NCBI GenBank assembly: GCA_947396885.1
Contig: OX377202.1
Location: 18,042,001 to 18,106,000, forward strand
Reading direction: 5' to 3'
DNA: 64,000 nucleotides
DNA from: Heligmosomoides polygyrus polygyrus
Taxonomy: Eukaryota > Nematoda > Chromadorea > Rhabditida > Heligmosomidae
This document shows, one piece after another, positions 56,946-64,000 of this stretch. Each line of letters begins with the position of its first letter. Position 1 is the first letter of the stretch. Under the pieces are notes generated by a model. It was not told the origin of the DNA. It searched no databases and was given only the letters and a program-made list of their open reading frames with translations. Made by a program: the position numbers and the translations under genes.

Positions 56946-57660
56946 GAAGAGTCTGAGGAAGGTTCCGCAAACCCGGCCAGGAAACCGAAATTCGCGGGCA
57001 AAGGACTACTACTGACAATCTATTCGCGGGCAAAGGACTGCTACTGACCTCCTTAAAAATGAAGCAATGGGGCGAATCCGATTCTTTTCTGATGAAAAAT
57101 TTACGCTGCTGACGGGGAGGTCAACCGTAGAAATGACCGCCGACTCGCCTACGATCGGGAGGACGTCCAGATTGTTGCTAGAGGAAAATCTCCAGCAAGG
57201 ATTCACGTCTTAGGTGGTGTATCCAGAGAGTGGGATGTCGCGTCGCATGCCACGTTTCTTAGAAAAAGGACCGAGTGTCACCAAAGAAGTTTATCTGCGA
57301 GTTTTGCAGACTACAGTGAAACAGTGGATGCTGACTGCAGCCTCTGTGAGGTCATATATGTCCTCTAGCAGGGCTCACATGAACCATTTGGTCCAAAATT
57401 GGCTGTCCAATAACCTAACCTGACATGTTTTGCTCGAAAGAGTTCTGTCCCCGAGTACCCCGGACTTTTCTCCCCTGGACCATTCCGTTCGGAGCGTAGT
57501 CAAAAGGGTTGCTAACAAAACGAGTTGCCCTGATGTCACGTCTCTTCGCACCGCTATTGAAGCAGCATTCACAAATATGGACAGCACATTTTTACAGAGA
57601 GCGTGCGAGCGCTTCAGGCCAGGGAAGGAGGCGGTGCTTGCTGCTGGCGGAGGGCATGTT
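56946..57660 (+). pseudogene. maT/Tc1-mariner-type transposase remnant
   Basis: Readable pieces across three frames: RIRFFSDEKF (first catalytic Asp), VNRRNDRRLAYD, VTKEVYLRVLQTTVKQW, HLVQNWLSNNL, STPDFSPLDHSVRSVV (third catalytic Asp), NKTSCPDVTSLRTAIEAAF, FLQRACERFR and AAGGGHVE. The order matches maT-like transposases common in nematodes. The second Asp motif is destroyed and stops are frequent. Its terminal repeats were not identified. A hAT element begins directly after its C-terminus. Confidence 0.78.
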
Positions 57661-57663
57661 GAG

Positions 57664-59628
57664 CAAGGATGTGCGGAATTTCCGTTTCCGTGTTCCGAAT
57701 TCCGGTTTTCGGCAGTTTTTCGTCCCTCCATTCCGTTCCGTGTTTCGGTCCCTTTTCCAGAAGAAGGAACGGAAATGATGACTCATCACTTATTGATTGT
57801 TGTGCACTGCCTTCATTCACCTCTTGAATGTAAACGAAAGGCTGAAAAAACACTATGCATCATCTTGTTAGTGAATGTGTTGCTTTCAACCGGTGGTGCA
57901 TCCCGATGTCGAAACAGTGTGATAAACAAATTGTTTCCATTTTTCTTTTCTTGAAGCAATGTACTACCGAGAATTACAAGGCCACAAGAGCTTTCATGAA
58001 TGTTCAAGTCAAGAATCAAATTCCTTACCCGGAGCATCCTCATCTTTTTCCCTAATAATCTTAGGTTTGGCCTGAAACACCAACTCTAGATCAGAGTCAT
58101 ATAAACACTCTTAGGTTGCTAATATGCTTCCCATAGGGGACATTGGATCTATCCCAGCTTGACGAGGGCATTTGGCCTCTTGACGCTCCACCCCTCCTTT
58201 GAGTTTGTTGTAGAGATTCAGCTACTGCCAAGGCATACCATGGTGCCCATGCGACCTCAGAAAGCGTCATGTCACGGGATGCCGAACGCAACTGGAACCT
58301 TACGCTGCTCCTCCCAATTAGGATTGATCGGGACATTCAGTAAGAGTGGTTAGGTGTCGTAAGTGGCGAAATCTCTGGCATCTTACTCGTCAGCCGGCTT
58401 CATTGCGCTCAAAAAACTTTCTTCCTCTTTACAGAAAGATTTTGCATAAACTTCGATTTGCTACAGTAGTAATGTTTGAAAATTCATGTTAGTAATGATG
58501 CGAATACAAGTATTTTTTATTGTTGTGTTGCTGGAAAAGAGTCGCATGTTGCCTTACCCGCTTCCTAAATTCGTTAACGGAAACTCAGTTATATACAGGG
58601 CGCGTAAAAAGTACTGACGCACTAAACGTAAGCGTTAGAAATAAAACACATCATAAAATTTAACAAGTTTATATAAAGAACGTCAGCAATGATCTAGCGA
58701 TCAGAATAGCATCACTTGTATTTTATATGGGCTTCTTTGCTGCGAATGCAGGGGCGAAGACGCCGAGGAAAGGCATCGACGGTGCGCCGCAAGTAGTACA
58801 CGTCGATTTCGTTCTATGCTTTGACCTTCAGCGACTTGATACTTTAGTGTATTCAACTTGTAAAAGTGTCAAAGTGCTAACTCTGGCGGAAGGGACTGCG
58901 GAGGCGATCCGGCCAGTATCATGGTTTTTGCATTCATCACAAGTGTCTATCGTTTTCGTGGATACTGGAGTGAAGATAAATCAGTAGAACTATCTGTATT
59001 GATGCCCTAAAGAAGCAAGTGGTTTCTTGGTTTGAATCCCACCTCGAGAATAAGCCGTATCTCTTCCTCCTGTAGAGTCGACGATTGTTCAGGACGGGTG
59101 TCGCGCCAACTTGAAGGACTTCATTTCGGCGGAGGAATGACCTTTGTATAGACCGGATTCGAATCCGCTAAATTACTCTACACGGAACGTTTTGGAGAAC
59201 AAGGCTTGCGCTACTTTCCGCAAAAGTATGGAGTCAGTGAAGGATAGTCTGGCCAACGCATAGAACGAAATCAACGTGGACTACTTGCGGCGTCAATGCC
59301 TTTCCTCGTGGTCTTCGACCCTGCATTCGCAGCAAGGAAACCCATATAAAATACAAGTGATGCTATTCTGTTCGCTAGATCATTGTTGACATTTTGTGTA
59401 TAAAGTTATCAAACTTTATGATGTTTTGTTATTTCTTACGTTTACGTTTTGTGCGTCAATACTTTTTACGCATCCTGTACTACCATTATGGATATATATT
59501 TATTTAAAACAATTAAGGAAGTAATAAATTTGAGACATTTCCGCTTTCGTGTTTCGTGTTCCGGTTTTCACTCTTCCGTTCCGTTTTCCGTGTTCCGCTT
59601 CTCTCGAAAAAAATTGCGCACATTCCTT
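57664..59628. mobile_element. Non-autonomous hAT element, second copy
   Basis: It starts CAAGGATGTGCGGAA and ends TTGCGCACATTCCTT, matching the 9709-10835 element in reverse orientation, including the GGAAC/GTTCC-rich subterminal blocks. Flanks ATGTTGAG and ATATTGGG agree at six of eight positions, a decayed 8-bp duplication. Without the nested insertion at 58596 it is about 1.08 kb, close to the first copy. Confidence 0.8.
58596..59477. mobile_element. Second palindromic Tc1-like element, nested in hAT
   Basis: It starts CAGGGCGCGTAAAAAGTACTGACG and ends with the inverse, flanked by TA. Arms of about 260 bp are inverted copies. The right arm encodes a transposase C-terminus on plus (VLENKACATFRKSMESVKD, EINVDYLRR); the left arm has the same on minus. 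Frames are broken. Confidence 0.82.
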
Positions 59629-60119
59629 ATATTGGGTAAATTTTACTCTTGAGATATACCTCTTTTTAGGTGCAAAGGAATTTTCAATTTCATTCGTATT
59701 TCGTGTCAATAAGTTTGTTTGAAATGAGAAAGTTAGGTTTGTCCGAATTAAAACGCTGCATCCTGTGTGCAGAACGATGGTGCAAAGTTGTGGCATGTTG
59801 AACCAGAATAACTCTGAAGTTTCTAGTGGTCTACTTCTGGTGGCTCTGGATGGTTTAAGATGACGGCACGTGACGCATAATTTGTGTAGTTGTGTTTAAG
59901 CGAAACACAACTAACGCTGCGTGCAATGAAATCTGAGAACGCCCTGTTTAAAATCCCGTTGAATTACTGGAGGAAGACCATTCAACAACTTAAGAAAATC
60001 GTGTCACCTATAGGCGAATTTCAAACAACTACACAGTATTTCCACCCCATTGCAAGTCACGCACCTCAGGTATGCTTCATTCTGCTACATAGATAGGCGT
60101 CATCAAGTCTTCCGTTTCT
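59629..60119. other. Nothing recognised
   Basis: Spacer without supported features. Confidence 0.3.
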
Positions 60120-60295
60120 CTGCAGTCGATGGAGTGGTGCGAGACTTGTCTAGGAAGGATAAGATACCGACTCGCTCATCGGGTTGACATCTTCAGTCAT
60201 TGTTCAGGCACCTCCACAATATCTGTTGAAAGTAGAGCTCATGGCTCATCCCAATCCCTTCCCATCCCAAGGGAATAGGTTAATACCAAGATTTT
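60120..60295 (+). repeat. Old tRNA-SINE 3' part
   Basis: GACTTGTCTAGGAAGGATAAG, CTCATCGGGTTGAC, CACCTCCACAATATC and CATCCCAATCCC identify a diverged 3' portion. Confidence 0.55.
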
Positions 60296-60479
60296 TTTAA
60301 AATTTTGAGCTACTCATTGTAAGTTAGACTTCTTTGTGATCTCAAGATCGCACTGCTGATCGTACACTCACCATCTATGTCTCTGTTCGCTTCTCTTTCG
60401 GTTTTACTGATTTTCGTCACATGGAAAAAGTCGAATTTCCAATACTCGGTTATTGCTTTTAGTGTAATTATTTTCCACG

Positions 60480-60765
60480 CGGACGCGTGTAGCGCAGTGC
60501 GAGGAGATGCCCAATGTAGCGTGCACCCGATGCCAGGTTTCTGGTTCGGATTTCCCGCCCAACCAAGTCACTGCGGGGCCGTTGAATTGGTACCAGACTT
60601 CTTTGGCAGGGATAAAGCGCTGATTTGTTCATCGGTTGACCACCGGAAGCCACTGTATGGTCGATTACGCATTCAAATCGCCTCCACGACATCCTGTAGA
60701 AGAAGAATGCGTGGTGTAAAAAGGGATTGAGAAACGCCGTCCTTTATCCTTATTCTTTATTTTTC
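60480..60765 (+). mobile_element. tRNA-derived SINE, full length
   Basis: Head GACGCGTGTAGCGCAGTGCGAGG to tail CCTTTATCCTTATTC, flanked by TTTTCCACGC at both sides (near 60472 and 60762), consistent with a target-site duplication. Confidence 0.83.
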
Positions 60766-61149
60766 CACGCCTATGACCTTCATTTTCTCCACAAGTCTAC
60801 ACATTGTGCGTCTGTTTTCCCGCTCTTGCCACCGCGTTCTGTTTGCCTTCCCTTTTGGGCGTCAAATGAAAAATAAACAAACAACCGGCCTTTGGCACCA
60901 TTTGCGGAACTGATTCTCAGCCGAACTTCAGACGGGGTGCGGTTCCTTCACGTCCGGCCAGATGACAAGCCAGGTGCATTTATGAGAATATTGACCACTT
61001 GCTTTCAATGCTTTTCGGTCATCCTAAACATGAGCTAGCTCTATATGCTTCGCTATGGTTGAACTGTTTTTAGTATGATGAACTTGATTACAACTGTTGA
61101 CCAAGATTAGCTTCGATGTTTAAATATTTTGTAAGGTTTCTGCAATAAA
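60766..61149. other. Nothing recognised
   Basis: Spacer without supported features. Confidence 0.3.
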
Positions 61150-61372
61150 GCAACAGCGCAGTCGGAGGAGGCGCCGGTTGTCGCGTGCACCCGATTTCAG
61201 GTTCCTGGTTCAGGCCAACCAAACCCTCCATCCCTTCTAAGTCGCCGAATTGGTACCTCGTTTTTCTGCGAAGAATAGAAGGCTGACTTGTTTACCGGCT
61301 GGCCACTGAAAGTCATTTTATAGGCATCCAAAAAGGAGTTGATTAACCTCGTGCTTTATCTTTTATCCGCAA
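61150..61372 (+). mobile_element. tRNA-derived SINE, internally deleted
   Basis: GCGCAGTCGGAGGAGGCGCCGG to ATCTTTTATCC, lacking the acceptor-closing CCGCCC and part of the 3' body. Confidence 0.7.
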
Positions 61373-61385
61373 GATTTACGGTGTT

Positions 61386-61554
61386 CTGGGATCGGATTCT
61401 CAACGACTTACATAACTTTAACAAAGAATTCGCAGCGGAAAACTCAGGTAACGCGGCTTATCGCTCACCATATCGCTTGATACTCCGTGCTATCAGGGAT
61501 TTCGGCTATTTCCTCTGTTAAATTTCTGTAAGTCGTTGATGAATCCGGCCCCTG
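61386..61554. repeat. Palindromic element type Q, uninterrupted copy
   Basis: CAACGACTTACATAACTTTAAC to GTAAGTCGTTGATGAATCCGGCCCC, with GCGGCTTATC/GATA inverted centre. It shows the state of the 11871 element without a SINE. Confidence 0.75.
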
Positions 61555-61685
61555 GTCTATCTCAGAATCTTAACGCTAAAGGTCGCATTGATTCAACAGC
61601 CATCCTTAGCGAGGTTTTGATATTTCCACTAGATCACCAGAATTTAGGGACTGTTTTGATAGCGATTTTCTGTACTATACGTTAA

Positions 61686-61819
61686 TTTGACCTGCATGGG
61701 CGGGAGAACGCACCTGGCCAATCATGCCGCATCGAGCCGGCGCTCCGCCCAGAGAAAACGTATTCGATCTGATTGGCTGTTATTAGCTGGAATGTTTCCG
61801 CCTACTCATGTGGGCCGCA
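61686..61819. mobile_element. TTAA-flanked MITE, copy 3
   Basis: TTTGACCTGCATGGGCGGGAG to CTCATGTGGGCCGCA, with TTAA at both sides. 134 bp. Confidence 0.75.
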
Positions 61820-62095
61820 TTAACGAATAGTTCCTTTTCTTTCCAGTATTTATGGTGGCTATCATTCGAAGGCGCATTTGAAAGAGAAACAGTAAGTGCT
61901 CCATTCGCCTAGTATTTATTTATTTATTTATACATTACAAGTGCTCCTTCACGCCTATCGGCATGCCTCACACTTGCGACTACTTGTTTGGCACGTCTAC
62001 CTTAATCCCTAAACACGTTGAGCGACGACTTTGGCACTCTTCTGAGTTCCAGACACGTCATGCTACGTATACCAGAAGTCTTCTGAATCCCCTGG

Positions 62096-62430
62096 CACGT
62101 AGAAGACATCTGAGTATTTTTCGCTATTTTCGTGCCTCGTAATTAGACCAGTACCGATTGATGGTGATCGATACTGCAAAAACGAACTTCAGAATTGTGT
62201 TGTGCGACCTCGACTACCCTCAGGGCGAAAGTTTCCAGGCAGGTAGAGGACGTCTGGGTATTTTCCGCCATTTTCCCGCATCGTAATTTGATCAATATCG
62301 ATTGATGGTGATCGATACTTCAAAAACAAACTTCAGATTCGTGTTGAGCGACCTAAGCTATCCTCAGGGCTAAAGCTTTCAGGCAGGTAGAAGACGTATG
62401 GGTATTTTTCGCTACTTTAGTGCCGTAATT
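62096..62430. repeat. Short tandem repeat, about 143-bp unit
   Basis: Units start near 62096, 62239 and 62381 (GTAGAAGAC/GTAGAGGAC..TGGGTATTTTCCGC). Each full unit contains CGATTGATGGTGATCGATACT. It is related to 17950-18190 in inverse orientation. A C-rich run follows at 62435-62462. Confidence 0.65.
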
Positions 62431-62622
62431 TCCCCTCCCCCCATTTCCCCCCCCCCCCCATTTTCCCCTTATTTTATGACTAATTTCTGCGGCGGCGCCG
62501 ATCGATAGTATGACTCAGCGCTTAGCGCGTTATTATAGAGTATGATGATGATAAAGAGTGCGTTTTAAAGTCATTCAAATATGTCAGACTACTAACACCA
62601 GTAAGAATGGAAATAATTAGAA
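62431..62622. other. Low-complexity spacer
   Basis: C-runs followed by CTCAGCGCTTAGCGCG, a small palindrome. A Helitron 3' end was considered but not supported. Confidence 0.3.
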
Positions 62623-62815
62623 AATGAGGAAAGAAACAGTAATGACCAGACTAGTTGACTCTGCTTCTGCTACCCTACCAGACCCATTGTGTGTAGATAC
62701 CTATTTCCATTGCTATGACCACGTTATGGACTCATGTTTGGAGAGGGTTGCTCTAACTAAACAAGAGCAACTTCTACAGGGTGCGACGCACAACATCAAG
62801 TCTGCTAAGAAATGA
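62623..62815 (+). CDS. Candidate exon of a small cysteine-containing protein
   Basis: A 63-codon frame reads LPDPLCVDTYFHCYDHVM, DSCLERVALTKQEQ and ends KSAKK-stop. Cysteine spacing (C-x7-C-x7-C) and hydrophilic composition are protein-like, and an acceptor-like TACCCTACCAG precedes part of it. No family is recognised and no flanking exon was found. Confidence 0.25.
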
Positions 62816-63071
62816 AAAAGCCACTGAAACTGCACTTGCGGAAGATTTAAGTGCATGGCGCGGCTTAAGGATTATCGAGACATGGCAGCGCCTGGTTGGT
62901 TATTTCTCAATAGCTGAAGAAGTTCCAGTCTTCCTAGTTTTTCAGTGCACTAGCGGAATCATACTTCAGCACTATAGGATAGATAGCTGATCCGTTTCCG
63001 ACCGGAGAAGCTCAAACAATGAACATTCTCACCTGGGCTTTCCGCTTCCTCTTTTTTGCTGAGTTCAGACG

Positions 63072-63241
63072 GGTATTTCGGTTTTCAACCGGTGATGTTC
63101 TCGCTCGCAAATCCGCGTCGTCGTCGGCGCTACACTCCATTCGAGTGCATCATGGCGTTCGTCGTTCGCGTTTTCGATTGGAAATTGGCCTGAAGGCGTT
63201 TGCAGATGATGCACATACCTCACGCTGGGAGGCGGCGACCT
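63072..63241 (-). CDS. Candidate exon of unknown gene
   Basis: On the minus strand a consensus acceptor (GATTTTCAG at 63242-63250) precedes an open stretch reading SPPPSVRYVHHLQTPSG, RHDALEWSVAP and CEREHHRLKTEIP, in a locally GC-rich segment. A plus-strand frame overlaps. No domain recognised and no partner exon located. Confidence 0.28.
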
Positions 63242-63591
63242 GAAAATCGTGCGTTTTAGGATTGCGCTGCGCATTCCACCAACTCACCATATTGTGGATA
63301 TGATGGCAATGTGCATTTCGCCACAAAGGAGCTTCCGAAAGCCAACCGATGGAGTGGTCAGCGCACTATCGTTCGCAGACCATTAGGACACCAGTACTGT
63401 GACACAGCGTGTGAAAATTACGGCCTATCTAAGCGAACGCGAATTAAAGTAGGAAATAGCCCTGCTCGTCTGTGTCCCATCGGAGTTCTTTAGGGTGTCC
63501 CAAGAGATGTAGGCACTGTTTGAAAGGTGATAATTTTGCTGCCAGTGAGGTCACTGAAGAAACAAAGAGCTCGTTAGAAAGCATACGGGCG
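63242..63591. other. Nothing recognised
   Basis: Spacer without supported features. Confidence 0.3.
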
Positions 63592-63860
63592 TGGGTGGCG
63601 CAGTTGGAGGAGGCGCTGATTATCGCGTGGACTCGATACCAGGCTCGTGGTTCGGATTTCCCGCCCAGGTCAACCAAGCCTTCCATCCCTCCGGGTCCGT
63701 AAATCGGTACCAGACTTACCTGGGAAGGATAACGCGCTGACTTCTTCATCGGCTGGTCACTGCAGGTCATTATGCCGCCAAGTACGCATTCAAGTCGTCT
63801 CCACGACATCACGAAGAAGAATTAGAATGCGTGGCGCACCCCAGAATGGATTAAATAAAT
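63592..63860 (+). mobile_element. tRNA-derived SINE
   Basis: GGGCGTGGGTGGCGCAGTTGGAGG head, GGTTCGGATTTCCCGCCC, ATCGGCTGGTCACTGC and GAATGCGTGGCGCACCCC. The TTTATCC tail is absent. Confidence 0.78.
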
Positions 63861-64000
63861 TTTCTAATACGTGCACAGTAGAGACTGCGTCTGGAACTCT
63901 TCTTAACTCCTTCATTTCAAGCTTCAGAGGTTGTGTTTCGCTTGGATACTTGTAATAATTTCTCCATAGAACGCTGTATCCATTGCATTATGCTTTTTTT

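Noticed and set aside
57592..58043. Minus-strand frames inside the second hAT copy as a transposase
   Set aside because: They do not resemble hAT transposase and one partly reads the CGGAAC subterminal motifs. The element is non-autonomous.
62490..62530. Helitron 3' end (small palindrome CAGCGCTTAGCGCG)
   Set aside because: No CTRR terminus follows the palindrome and no matching 5' end was found.

Overview
The window looks like nuclear DNA of a clade V (strongylid, hookworm-like) nematode. This is an inference from spliced genes with very short introns, a nematode-type cysteine-rich repeat protein, a nematode-type C-type lectin, and many mariner, Tc1, RTE-like and Ty3/gypsy elements. No bacterial gene organisation is visible. 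The window is gene-poor and repeat-rich: two host genes can be reconstructed with coherent splice phases, a third is represented by two terminal exons, and a few other coding candidates are weak.

Layout. 1-9.1 kb: the 3' portion of a plus-strand gene for a secreted protein with six CxxGxxC...CC (lustrin-like) repeats. Its introns hold an RTE-like LINE fragment, two TTAA-flanked MITEs, two palindromes and a mariner. 9.3-12.4 kb: a non-autonomous hAT element with a perfect 8-bp target duplication, then palindromic elements ending in GGGGCCGGATTCATCAACG. 13.0-16.6 kb: a minus-strand C-type lectin gene with introns of about 38-40 nt plus one 2.2-kb intron holding another MITE. 17-24 kb: LINE fragments, SINEs and an interlocked double palindrome. 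24.2-29.2 kb: a satellite array whose units are 354 or 434 bp long, differing by an internal 80-bp duplication.

29-45 kb: many copies of a tRNA-derived SINE, a mariner with intact ends but a frameshifted gene (38.9-40.2 kb), two exons of an unknown gene (41.1-41.3 kb) and a CR1/Jockey-like LINE (42.2-43.3 kb). 45.7-50.4 kb: a Ty3/gypsy-type retrotransposon with nearly identical 166-bp LTRs but three frame breaks. 51-64 kb: two palindromic Tc1-like elements in which the 3' half of the transposase occurs twice head-to-head, one nested in a second hAT copy, plus a decayed maT-like transposase and more SINEs.

The dominant theme is inverted-repeat DNA. At least ten foldback structures of different origins are present. 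The most unusual are the palindromes sharing one terminal sequence around unrelated cores, and the two head-to-head transposase duplications. Exon boundaries were read by eye from splice signals and frame continuity.
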